Below are positions 1 to 10,627 of a DNA stretch of 64,000 nt, piece after piece. Below the pieces are notes generated by a model that worked only from the letters and a program-made list of their open reading frames with translations, was not told the origin of the DNA and searched no databases. The stretch comes from Nymphaea colorata. Lineage: Eukaryota > Streptophyta > Magnoliopsida > Nymphaeales > Nymphaeaceae. Position numbers and translations under genes: made by a program. Every line of letters begins with the position of its first letter. Position 1 is the stretch's first letter. Location of the stretch: assembly GCF_008831285.2 (NCBI RefSeq), contig NC_045151.1:9474571-9538570 (forward strand). The letters are read 5' to 3'.

Positions 1-539
1 GAAAGTAAACTATATGCTTCATTCATAGCTGTTCTTCAATCAGATGTTTAAGCTAGGAACTGCATGAAGAAGCCTCCCTGGTAGTTTCTTGACTAGCTGA
101 TTAAGCTGCTGGCTACATAAAATAGATTTTCCACCTTAATTTCTTTTATTTTCTTGTAATCTATAGTGCTATATTCCATGTTTTAGGGTGTTGTCGTAAG
201 AATTAGTTGTTTCTTAGTTGTAGTTTGTTGTTTAACTTAGTTCTTAGGGAGTAGAATTTAGGGATTTTGTGGACCTAGCAGGGTTGGCAGCTTCTTCTTC
301 GGATTTTCTTTGTTAATGACATATTTTAGCAGGTTAATCTACTTAGTTTGGGTGTGTACTAGTGCAGGCTAAGTAACTTGTGTTCATATTGTACTAAGTA
401 CTTAGTAAATGTGTTGTAAAACTTGGGTTTCTTAGTGCAATAGCCAGGAAAGAGTGTTGGCTGCAACCAGCACCTTACTTCGGTATTTTTTTTATTACTA
501 ATCTTCATTTTCGATTATATTTGTTATAACCCTAATTTT
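1..539. other. Non-coding flank, no gene seen
   Basis: AT-rich sequence with no open frame that resembles a protein and no repeat I recognise. It lies outside the gypsy element that follows, because the copy of the LTR near 7.77 kb has no match to it. Confidence 0.5.
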
Positions 540-1511
540 TTCCAAAAAAGATTATATTCGGATTTAATTTTTGAATCCTAAGCCCAACCCCAGACCCAAA
601 ATAAAGTCATGACCATTCAATCCAAAACGAATCTCTAGACCCGTGTTTGAGTCCAAACATAAGATTCAAATTAAAAATCCATCTATCGGATCCAAATTAG
701 ATCCAAAACCAGAGCATAGACCCAAATTGAGAATTTCAAACTCAAAATCCAAAGGCGAGCTTAAAATGACAAAATTTGATACTACGAACGCCACATGTGC
801 ATGCACAAATCTTTCTTTTGTTATATATCTCGTTCTCGCATCAAAAATGTCTTTTGAGCTTAAATCTCTCACTGGAACGTGTCAGTGACCAATTGATCCC
901 AATCTGGAATTAAAACGAGCCTAAAATCACTCAAAATGGATTCGGCCCTATTTGTAATAGAAATCATTTTTATCCTTTTTAATACACATTTAAAAACATG
1001 ATTTTTATGTTTTTGTTTATGATAAACGGACACCTTGGAGAACAATGAGGCAAAATCTACCCACTTATTGGCCCACACGAGGCAATAAGGGGGGCATCCC
1101 CTCCCCAGCCCTCTCATTTAGGTGTTGGCGCGTGGGCATGAGCTGCATCGCACGAGCGAGACCCACGCGCTCTCTTGTGTGTGTTACCACGCGATGTGAG
1201 CCATGGGACACGAACCACCCTAGTACGTCATGCGATGCGATCAACGTTGCGGTCGTGCGCGCGTTATCGGGCGATGCAAGCAGCGCCGCGCTCGAGCAAC
1301 ACGAAAAATGCTGCACTTGCGTGATGTGTTTTGACCACGTCCGACGACTTTGACCATGTTCAACACGCTTTAACTGCGTGCCGCGCATGGCAGACACGCC
1401 AAGCGCAAGTGCATGCCTGTCCTGCGCAATTATGCTGAGCTAGGGCCTACACACGGCGTAGGTCCTTATTCTAGCCAAAAACCGTCCCTTGGACTGTAGT
1501 TTTGGTCTTGT
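540..1511 (+). repeat. Gypsy 5' LTR copy (truncated)
   Basis: Aligns with 7766-8697 along its length, with substitutions and indels throughout. Shared landmarks are the run AATCCTAAGCCCAACCC near the left end and TAGTTTTGGTCTTGTTG at the right end. It contains a CpG-rich stretch at 1120-1430. Homology stops at about 1511, where pol-like sequence starts, so the downstream part of the LTR, the primer site and gag were probably deleted. Confidence 0.75.
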
Positions 1512-1589
1512 TGATGTCATCCCTTTGAAAGAACGTATGATTGAAGAAGATTGGATTCAGACTTCTAAGAACCAATCTATCACTTTTAC

Positions 1590-2206
1590 ATAATAGGATC
1601 TCTCAAAATGGAGATATTATCATGAAGATGCTCTTTATATCGTCATCCAACCTAATAAGATGACTGTGCCACATGTATTGATCGATGGAGGAAGTGATTT
1701 AAATATATGTCTTGACCTCACGGCCAAAGCTTTGGGATTTTGTGAAGACAAATATTATTCTGAAGATACCAAGATTTACGGATACGATGGCTGAAGTATG
1801 AATAGCAAAGGTACCTTCAACATGGACATGATCATCGAATGCACTAGTTATTGCATTACATTCCATGTGGTAAATGTACCACCATCATATAACTTGCTCT
1901 TGGGATGACCTTGGATCCACGAAATATGAGGAATCCTGTCTATTCTTCATCAATGACTCAAATAAAATTTTGGTCCATCAGTCATCACTTTATGTGCTAA
2001 GGACCCGATCAAGAGGTTGATGCAACCAATGCTCCCTAGTCCAATTGATTCGTTGGGCGTGCCTAGCATAAGAACGCCAAATGAAAGACCTTTGGAAGAG
2101 TAGGTGTGGAATATAGAGATAGGTGAATCATACGAGAGTGTATATGCTGTTTTAGTCATCTGAGTTATCAAAAGCATCTCTTGTATGCTTATTTCATTAG
2201 AAACCC
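1590..2206 (+). pseudogene. Gypsy protease remnant
   Basis: One frame near 1670-1715 reads VLIDGGSDLNIC, the retroviral-type aspartic protease active-site region with the catalytic D kept. About 200 bases on, the same domain reads NVPPSYNLLLG, then a stop where Arg is usual, then PWIHE, a typical end of the Tat-type protease. Several stops interrupt it. The region continues beyond the inserted Harbinger element at 3595-3720 with GFQLLLKGCYRPF. In the element the protease would cleave the Gag-Pol precursor; this copy cannot be functional. Confidence 0.75.
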
Positions 2207-2209
2207 TAA

Positions 2210-3591
2210 GGGGCCGTTTGATGGATTGGAAACCTGGAATTGGAAAAATATTTCTAGAAATATATTTTCTAGAATAAAGGAACGAGAAAAAACCTTTTGT
2301 TTCTCATTTTGATGTGTGTGTGATGACTAAGAAATATATTTCCAGAAATATTTTTCTTAGTTTGATGAAAAAGAAATATATTTCTAGATTTCTCTCAACT
2401 TTGTATATAGGAGACCTTGCACCTGAACCTGAGCAGAGCCAAAAATTTAAGATGAACAAATGATAACCTTATGAAACTATGTTTTCCTCATCTAGCCATA
2501 GAAAAAGATAAATAAAATATTACCAATTATTTTGTGAGAAGTATAATAATAACAATAGGTCCTGGTCACATACCCTTTCTGCAAGGCTGTTCTTGCAGCT
2601 TCTTGGTTGCAGCACACCTTGGCCATGTCCTTTGCTGGTTATGTATAGGGTGAGCATGACTTTTGCGTAGTCCACTCTTCAACTCAGGCATTCTTCACCC
2701 ATACAATCCACAAACCCCCTTAAAGAACTGACCATATTGCTTCGATCAGAACCCCAAATTTAGCACCATTAGTTCACCACGACAACGCAGCAAAACACCA
2801 AATTACAAAGATAATGCAAATCAACAACCTGAAGGCAAGATAGTCGAGATTGATCAGAATGGCCGAAGAATGGAAAATTCAACAAAATAGAAAAACATAA
2901 AAACTAAGAGAACAAAAAAAATTGAGAACAACAATACAACAAAAACCAGATATAGCATTGCCCAAATTCTGAAACAGAAAATCCCCCTCCAAAAAAAAAA
3001 ACGAAGAATGGTTGTGCATATCTGAATAAAAAGCCAACCATCGACATCAATCAATAACAAGAAATGGTTCATCATTTTTTCAACATAACACGTCGAAGGA
3101 ATCGGCTTCCAGTGGAAAAATAAGCTAGCTGAGGATCCTAAAACCACAAAGGCTAAAGAGATACACAAACACGGAGTTCGCATACATGTTGAGAGGAAGG
3201 GGTACCTGATATGAGGGCAGGAGCAGGAGCTGCAGTAAGAGCGAGAGGGACGACATATGCGTTGAGGCAGCAATAGCGAGAGAAGGGGAAAGGCATGATG
3301 ATCCATCTGAAGCAGCAGCGAGAAAAGGGGAAAGGCGAGAGAAGGGGAAAGGCGTGACAAAGGCGGATTGGGTGAAAAAGCTTAGGATGAGAAGGCGTGC
3401 CCTAACGGGCAAAAAAAAACCTGAAAAAATATTTCCACCTTTTGCGGTGGAAATATTTTTTCAGAAATATATTTCTGATTCCAGCCTCAATGGTTAGAAA
3501 TATATTTCCACGTTTGATAAATCAGAAATATTTTAAAATTTTAAATTTTTTTCTTGGGCTACAGTACTTTTCCAGTCCATGAGACAGGCCC
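2210..3591. mobile_element. PIF/Harbinger-like non-autonomous DNA transposon
   Basis: A 1382-bp insertion flanked by the 3-bp target duplication TAA (2207-2209 and 3592-3594). Removing it restores the continuity of the gypsy sequence (ACCC-TAA-GGGATTTC). The imperfect terminal inverted repeats are about 23 bp: the left end begins GGGGCCGTTTGATGG, and the complement of the right end begins GGGCCTGTCTCATGG; both end in GGAAA. TAA targets and GGGCC-type ends fit PIF/Harbinger (Tourist-like). Subterminal zones are packed with AAATATTTC-type inverted motifs. No transposase motif was seen in any frame, so it is probably mobilised in trans. Confidence 0.85.
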
Positions 3592-3594
3592 TAA

Positions 3595-4090
3595 GGGATT
3601 TCAGCTACTTTTGAAAGGTTGCTACCGTCCATTCACTAGCCTTGGAAAGAATGAAGATGACATCTTGGAGCCAATCAATATTCCATTTTAGATGAATACT
3701 AGAGGATTGAGATACTCTCAAAAAATTTGAAGAAGATCTTGTTGGCTGATAGTATTCGCTTTTGTTTTCAAATCCTCCTATGAGTTTTGTATTTGTCTAG
3801 TATCATGAGAGGACCTCCTCTATGAAATAAAAGTACTTTCTAAATACAATGCTAGTAATATTTTGTTATGATTATCAAATTCAATTTTGTTCAATTTCCC
3901 TTTATCTTCTTCTTTACAAGATGCCAAAACTCAACATGTCTCAATTTCTTTTTATTTTCTTGAAAGTTTCCCCAAAAAGCATTTATCAAATAAGTAGTCA
4001 GTGAAATAGAATCTACAACAATACTCGACTTGGAATTACCAGAATTTTTCGAGATTCAACAACGAGAATATCCTTTGCCCTTAGTTAACG
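3595..4090 (+). pseudogene. Gypsy protease-RT linker remnant
   Basis: Continues the gypsy coding strand after the nested transposon. A frame reads GFQLLLKGCYRPF then GKNEDDILEPINIPF, which resembles the conserved tail upstream of RT in Tat elements. From about 3730 to 4010 I see only AT-rich degenerate sequence. Confidence 0.5.
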
Positions 4091-5010
4091 ACCCAATTGA
4101 GGATATTAACATTGAAACCAGTGACAATCTAAAGATCCTTCAAATTGACACGAGTTTGTCAGTAGATGAGAAGAAAAAATTGGTGGATTTTCTTATAAAC
4201 TATTAAGAAGTTTTCGCATGGACCTATGAAGATATGCCAGGCGTACACCCACAATTGGTTGAACATCGTTTGCCCTTATGTCTCAGTTGTAAGCCAGTTA
4301 AACAAAAATTGCGCAAGCTTGATTCTCGACTAGAAGGGTCGTAAAAGAAGGATTAGAGAACCTACTAAAGGCAAAATTTATTTGTGTCATCGATTGCCCT
4401 GAATGATTGGCTAATATTGTGGTGGTCCTTAAGAAAAATGGCAAAGTTAGGTTGTGTATCGACTTTTAAGACCTGAATAAAGTCACACCAAAAGACAACT
4501 ACCCACTTTTGAACATTGATTTATTGGTAGACAATACCACATGTCATGCCATTCTCTTTTTATAGATGGATATTCAGATACAACCAAATCAAATTGGTAG
4601 TCAATGATCAGCTCAAGACTGCTTCTACCACACCCTGAGACACTTTCTATTACACAGTGATGTCATTTGGGTTAAAAAATACTGATGCAGCTTATCAAAG
4701 ATGACTGTTATTTTCCATGACCAGATGCAAAAAATCATGGATGTGTATGTCGATAACATATTAACTAAATCTAATACATGAGAAGATCACATTAAAACTC
4801 TTGCCTAGGTGTTTAAAAGACTCTTACAATATAAGTTTCGCTTGAATCCCAAAAAATGTGAGTTTGGGGTTGAATCGGGAAAACTTTTAAGTTTCATGGT
4901 CAGTAAGAGGGGGATTGAAATGTATTTTACCAAAGCTAAAGCAATCATCGATATGCCACCACCTACCAATATCAAGGAACTACAATGTTTGCAGGGGTGA
5001 ATACAGTTCA
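4090..5010 (+). pseudogene. Gypsy reverse transcriptase remnant
   Basis: Fragments in shifting frames read VFAWTYEDMPG, HRLPL and KPVKQKLRK (the conserved RT entry), then KKNGKVRLCIDF and a core ending VYVDNILTKS near 4745. The catalytic YVDD box is changed to YVDN, so the second catalytic aspartate is lost. The thumb segment (FRLNPKKCEFGV near 4840) is readable. Multiple stops and frameshifts make it non-functional. The FAW-EDMPG wording is characteristic of Tat-type gypsy elements. Confidence 0.85.
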
Positions 5011-5089
5011 TCAGATGATTCATCTCCAATCTAGCCATAAAATGTAAACCATTCATTCAACCAGCTGTTGAGGAAAGATATCAAGTTGG

Positions 5090-5410
5090 AATAGAGTTTT
5101 GAGTGCCAACAGTCATTTGAAAAGATCAACAAATACCTTCTAAATCCACCAATCCTAAAACCTCTGGTATTGGATAGACCATTGCTGCTTTACATCATAC
5201 TAAATGAGTCAACATGTAGTGGCTTTTTGGCACAATATGAGGAAGGAAGTTGCACCGGCCATGCAATATATTACGTCAGCAAAACTTTTGTCCAATATAG
5301 AAAGAAGTACTCTCCAATGGAAAAAAACTTGTCTAGCATTGGTTTGGATGTGTCAGAAGCTGAGATTATTTATTAGCTTGTTGGGTCAAGATACTCTCCA
5401 AGCTAAATTC
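5090..5410 (+). pseudogene. Gypsy RNase H remnant
   Basis: A frame from 5170 reads RPLLLYIILNES, GFLAQYEEG, IYYVSKTF and KKYSPMEKN, the usual RNase H of Ty3/gypsy. The neighbouring frame takes over with KKTCLALVWMCQKLR, so a 1-base frameshift lies near 5320. The domain would remove the RNA strand during reverse transcription. Confidence 0.75.
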
Positions 5411-5624
5411 CCTTAAATATATCTTAGAACAACCCTTTTTTATTGGGCGCATTATCAAATGACAAGTTTTACTGATGCAATATGATCTTGAATATGTGTC
5501 TCATAAGTCAATCAAAGAACAAACAATTGCGGATTAGTTAGCGGACTTTCCTCAGTGCAAGGAAATCAGAATAGACGATAAGTTTTCAGATGAACATGTA
5601 CTAAGATTAGAAATGGTTCTGGTA

Positions 5625-6096
5625 TGAAAGATGTTCTTTGATGGATCCAAAAATGTAATGGGAGCAGGTATAGACATTCTACTTATCCTGCCGGATAACG
5701 AAATGATCTCATACTCCTTGGAACTCAACTTCCATGTACAAATAACATGGCTGAATATGAAGCCCCATACAAGGTCTTCGTTCTTTACTAAGTTTTCAAG
5801 CAAAAAGGGTGCATGCCTTTGATGACTCTCAACTTATCGTCAATCAAGTGAACGGAGAATGGCATGCTAAAGATGAAAAGTTAGTGTCATACCAACAGAT
5901 CACCACCTCCTTGATCTATCAGTTTGAAGAAGTACAACAGACTCATATAAAAAGAAAATGCAACTCTATTGTGGATGGTCTCGCAAGTTTAGAATCCACT
6001 ATCTCCTTTCAAACCAACAAAGCAATCTATTTTTCTGAGATTAGAAAATTAAAACATCTCACTTTTCAAACGGTGAAGCACATTCATCATATCTAA
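5625..6096 (+). pseudogene. Archaeal-type second RNase H (aRNH) remnant
   Basis: Reads MFFDGSKNVMGAG and, after a 1-base shift, NNMAEYEA, then DDSQLIVNQVNGEW and HIKRKCNSIVDGLASL. These are the D, E and D blocks of the additional RNase H found in Tat-lineage elements between the ordinary RNase H and integrase. The frameshift near 5745 breaks it. Confidence 0.8.
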
Positions 6097-6179
6097 GAGG
6101 GGAATACATCTTGGTATCATGATATCAAAAGTTATATTGAGAGCGGAGAATTCTCGACTGGATTACCTAAAAAGGAACA

Positions 6180-7349
6180 AAAAGTAATTCAATGTATGTC
6201 GGCAAAGTACTTTATTCTTGCGGGAGTGCTATACAGGTGTGGGTTTAGTACCAAATACTCTCGGTGCCTTGATGGATATGAGGCAAAGGAAGTCATCAAA
6301 GATTCAGATCGAGAAGACCGTGGGGGTCATGTTGGTTAAACCCTCACCTAGCAAATACTTCGAGCGGATATTATTGACTTACTATGCAAAAAAGATTGTT
6401 ATCAGTTTGTCAAAAGGTGCCGAGAATGTCAGCTATGTGCTCCAATAATCCATGCACCAACCACTTGTATTTTGTAACATCTCCTTAGCCATTTTCGATG
6501 TGGACATTTGACATAGTCGGACCAATATCTCCTACAACTTTTAACGGCTATAAATATTTTCTTGCTGCAACAAGCTATTTTACTAAATGGGTAAAGGTTG
6601 TGACGCTCAGAACAGTAGAAGGGCATCATGTAGTATCCTTCATTCAAAAGAATTTTCTTTGTAGATTCAGAGTCCTTCATGATATAGTATCTGATAACGA
6701 GACTCATTTCAAAAATGAAAAAATGAGGCAGTTGTGCAACGAACATCATATCACACATCATTTTTCAGCTCTTTATTATCTCCAAGGTAATAGGCAAGCA
6801 AAGGCCACCAATAAGATAATCCACATCTTGGAACAGACAGTGGAAACTGAAAGAGATTAACACGAAAAGATGCGCAACGCTTTATGGGCATTTTGAACCA
6901 CTATGAGAGCTCTATCAAATGCTACTCCATCAGAGCTACTCTATTTTAGGGAAGTGGTTCTATCAGTATATGTACTCAAATTCGCTTTGAAATTCGTTTC
7001 TCTCATAGAGCTTCCTCTAAATCAATATTAGCAAAACAGACTAATGCAACTCGATTTGCTAGATAAAAAGATGATAAAAGTGGCTAAGCACGCTAAAGCC
7101 TATCGCCAAAGGATGGCTAAACAATTTGTCAAGTCAGTTATCAAAAAGTATTTCAAAGTGAATGACTTGGTCTTACGATTTGTAATATACCTCAGAGGAT
7201 GGTCATGGGGTAAGTGGGCACCGAACTAGAAAAGCCCATATGTTATTAAGGAAGTCTTGCCTCATAATTCATATCGGTTGATTGATGCTGATGGGGTGAA
7301 AATTAACGATCCAGTTAACGCTCTTCACCTCAAGAAATTCTACACCTAG
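6180..7349 (+). pseudogene. Gypsy integrase remnant
   Basis: The N-terminal zinc-binding part ends at CYQFVKRCRECQLC (6400-6440). The catalytic core reads WTFDIVGPI (first D, about 6500), DIVSDNETHF (second D, about 6690) and RQAKATNK where the family has an E, so the third catalytic acidic residue is replaced by K (about 6797). The C-terminal part reads VLPHNSYRLIDADG and ALHLKKFYT, ending at a stop near 7349. In-frame stops separate the blocks. Confidence 0.8.
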
Positions 7350-7765
7350 TCCTCTTGTATTCTCCTTTCAATCAATGACAAATATTTGTTTGTCCACATT
7401 CAATCTACTATTCATTTGGATTCTTTCCAGTCGTAAAACATAACAATTACACTGAGGCATTTTTTTTTATTATTATCATTGAAGACTTGAGAGCAACCCA
7501 TGCAAGTAACGGGTTAAACCTGCAATGCAAAGCAACATACGCACGTAAGGTGTCAAACCTACAAGACAAAGCAACTTGCTCAGATAAGCAGTCAAAACTG
7601 AACTCAATCTTGCTCAAATAACCCATTCATGTAAGAGTTTAAACCTGAAAGATCACTCTAAATATGTTTGTTTGAAAAATTCGGAGTGTTTATCTTTTCC
7701 ACTAAGTGTGGCTAGTACCGGCGTAATAACAAAGAGTGGCATCTGGCATCACCCCAAAGTTTTTC
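7350..7765 (+). repeat. Gypsy 3' untranslated region with imperfect short repeats
   Basis: Non-coding stretch between integrase and the 3' LTR. At 7495-7660 a motif of the form TAAN3GTNAAACCT followed by AAAGCAAC recurs about four times with a spacing of 50-60 bp. I cannot identify a clear polypurine tract. Confidence 0.5.
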
Positions 7766-8697
7766 AAAAAAGACTGTATTCAAATTTAAAATTTGAATCC
7801 TAAGCCCAACCCTAGACCCAAAATAAAGTCATGACCATTCAATCCAAAACGAATTTCTAGACCCATGTCTGAGTTCAAATGCAAGATTTAAATTCAAAAT
7901 CCATCTCTTGAATCCAATGTAGATCTAAAACCAAAGTCTAGATCCAAATTAAGAATTTCAAACTCAAGATCCAAAGCTCAGATCAAAACAATAAAATTAG
8001 ATACTATGAACGCCACACGTGCATGCACAGACCTTTCCTTTGTTATATGTTTCATTCTCGCATCAAAAATATGTTTTGAGCTAAAATCTCCCACTAGAAC
8101 ATGTCGGTGACCAATTGAACTCAATTTGAAATTAAGACGAGTCTGAAATCACTCAAAATGGAGTCAACTCCATTTGTCACAAACACCATTTTTATCCTTT
8201 TCAATACACATTTAAAAACATTATTTTTATGTTTTTGTTTATGATAAACAGACCCCTTGGAGGCCAAGGAGGCAAATCCGCCCCCTTATTGGCTCATATG
8301 AGGCAATAAAGGGGGCATTTCACCCCCCAACTCACTCATTTAAGGGTTTGCTCGCAGCGTGCATGAGCCGCGTCGCACGCGCACTCGCACGCACGTTATC
8401 GCGTGATGCAATCCCCACGCGCATTATCGTGGGACATGCGACGCGAGCGACACCATGCTCACGCGCTCATTATCACGCGATGCCCCACTCGTGCATGCAT
8501 TATCGCGTGTTGCGCTACCGAATGATGCGCTTTGACCATGCACGATGAACTCTGACCACGTGCAGCGCGTCGCAGATATGCCAGGTGCAACTGCGAGCCT
8601 ATCGCATGCAGTTGCATCGAGCTAGGGCTTGCGCACGGCGCAGACCCTTTTTTTAGCCAAAAACTACCCTTTGGAAGGTAGTTTTGGTCTTGTTGCG
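7766..8697 (+). repeat. Gypsy 3' LTR copy
   Basis: Homologous to 540-1511. It contains a CpG-rich block at 8345-8600 with several variants of CGCATTATCGCGTGATGC, and a 9-bp-arm inverted repeat AAAACTACC..GGTAGTTTT at about 8665-8690. Sequence after 8697 (TATA-poor, CT-rich to about 9180) may be the rest of a longer LTR that the 5' copy has lost. Confidence 0.7.
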
Positions 8698-9463
8698 TAG
8701 GCATTAGCTTTGCCCACACCCCAAAGGGGTATTTGCATATCTAATGATCAATCCCACTTAGTCAAAACCTATTTTAAAAAAATTAAAATCATTTAAAATA
8801 CTTGGAATTAGCATAAAAATTTTGTTAAATTAAAAAAAAAAAAATCAAATTTTGTGTTTTGACTCCAAAAGTATCCATAAATACCTTCACAATCTTCTCT
8901 CTTGGGCATGAGGTAATCCTTTAGGAAACCTCTAGTGTTTTTTCACTTGAAAATCTAGAGTTTCCCTTAATTTCTATTTCCATTTCTCTCTTCTTCTCTT
9001 CTTCTCTTCTTCTTCTTCTCTAACCTTGAGAGTAAGCTTCTCTAAGTTCCAACTCTTCAAGGGAGCACAACAAGGTCTCTTGGATGAATACCTTCATCAT
9101 CTTGAAGTTTCACCCCAGGCAACCTTATGATCATCAAATGAATGAGACTCATCCCTAAAATCATCTATATAAGAGGTATGTAGTCCTCCTCTTGTTTTCA
9201 TTTTTATTTTCATTTCCTCTTGCCACCTCCTCTTGACCATGCAAGAAAATTTTAAAGATTTTCTATCCAGAGTCGAGAGCTACTCTTGAGAACACTGAGA
9301 GTATGAGCAAGGCTAAATAAATTTCATTTCTTCATTTATTTTCAAAAATATGCTTGTTAAATTGCTTCATTCGTTGTTTCTGCTTGAGATGATGTTCATG
9401 TATGATAGATTAATTTTCTTTAATTAATGAACAAATGCACGGCAAGGAAGAGTGTTTAATTTG

Positions 9464-9602
9464 AGATTTTTCTTCATTATTACGTTGATTTTGAGGATGA
9501 CATTTGTCTAACTCAGGAAAGCTCTTCACGAATTTAATTTAGGATTTTTCTTCATTATTACATTGATTTTGAGGTTTGTCCATCCCGAGAAAGCTCTTCA
9601 CA
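9464..9602. repeat. Tandem duplication, unit about 70 bp
   Basis: The segment GATTTTTCTTCATTATTAC..GAAAGCTCTTCAC occurs twice in direct orientation, starting at about 9467 and 9542, with a few differences and a small indel. Confidence 0.75.
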
Positions 9603-10160
9603 AATACATTGTTAAAATGTATCTTCATGTCATTCTCACATTTAGTTTCTTTCTTAATCACCCGATTACGGACCCCAAATGAGTACTTTATTACGTTGCT
9701 TGATTTTCTTCCATACCTAATAGTGGGAGAAATATATTCTCTTGTAACAAACGAAATAATTGTGGCTTTATGTTCATTTGGAATCATGTTTTTCAAAAGA
9801 ATTTCTAAAGCAAGAGCCTTCTTTAATGAGGCTTTGAAGACTTAGCCTAGGCTCTTGCATGAGCCCAAGTTCCTCTCTGACCTACATAGAAAAACTGAAG
9901 TCGGATATTTTCAAGTTATTTCTTGGTTTCAACTTTCATGAAGACATATACGTATATACATAATGCATATGTGCACATGACTATCTATCTTTGTCCTTCT
10001 CTCTTTATGATTTAACATATTCTTTATTATTTCACAATTTTCATATAGGTACATTTTCCATTCTCATTTTTTTTTCTCTTTTTCTCCCTCTCTAAAAATC
10101 TCTCTCTCTCTTTAAAATCTTCTTCTTCCTCTCCATTTGAGTTAATACTTCATTTTATGA

Positions 10161-10230
10161 GTATACACACACACAGATATATATATACATACATACAAAT
10201 ATATATATATATATATATATATAAAGTACG
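10161..10230. repeat. (CA)n/(TA)n microsatellite
   Basis: Compound simple repeat: CA steps, then TATA and CATA runs, then a long TA run. Confidence 0.9.
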
Positions 10231-10627
10231 TATATGTATACGTATCTCTCTCTTTTTAAATCTTTTATTTAGTGATTTTCAAAATCTTTTTTTGTCTCTC
10301 TTTCTCCCTATTCCTCTCGTATTAAAGTCTTTCATCTTTTTCATTCTTTCGAATACTGTTCTCTCAAAATCTAAAGTTTTAATTTCTTATTTATCGACTT
10401 CGCTAAGACCAAAACTCAAGTAATGACTCAATATTGAAATCATGTTTGATGGTCCACAACCCCATTTAATTTTCAAAAATTTTTCTCTTTTCATAAAAAT
10501 ACTTGTGACGATTATACAAATAAAAATAAGAAACTTAGACGTATGTGGTGGTAAGAATGCTTTTAGATGGATATTATGGTAAAAATAGATTATGTTTTTC
10601 TGGATTGGGTGGTCGGCTTTGGTGTTG

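Larger units (their letters stand above)
540..8697 (+). mobile_element. Decayed Ty3/gypsy retrotransposon, Tat type
   Basis: Two related terminal segments (about 540-1511 and 7766-8697) enclose remnants of protease, reverse transcriptase, RNase H, a second RNase H and integrase, all on the plus strand in the order expected for Ty3/gypsy. The extra RNase H between RT/RNase H and integrase is the archaeal-type domain known from the Tat lineage. Every domain carries stops or frameshifts. The left terminal segment runs almost directly into protease-region sequence, so the primer site, leader and gag are missing. A PIF/Harbinger-like element (2210-3591) is nested inside. The outer limits are approximate: I could not find clean TG..CA ends or a target-site duplication, and the real 3' LTR may continue past 8697. 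Confidence 0.8.
8698..10596. other. Intergenic / possible LTR tail
   Basis: No gene recognised. It holds CT-rich tracts (8990-9030, 10080-10130), a tandem duplication (9464-9602) and a microsatellite (10161-10230). The first few hundred bases may belong to the gypsy LTR. Confidence 0.4.

Noticed and set aside
2854-3412. Hydrophobic 168-codon minus-strand frame, membrane-protein-like
   Set aside because: It lies wholly inside the Harbinger-like element, is rich in Leu, Phe and Ser from complementary GAGA and AAAA tracts, and has no domain pattern.
2207-3594. hAT or CACTA origin for the inserted DNA element
   Set aside because: hAT elements give 8-bp duplications and CACTA elements begin CACT(A/G); here the duplication is TAA and the ends are GGGCC-type.
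10157-10423. Open frame through the microsatellite
   Set aside because: The Tyr/Ile-repeat protein is a direct product of the CA/TA repeat; no coding signal on either side.
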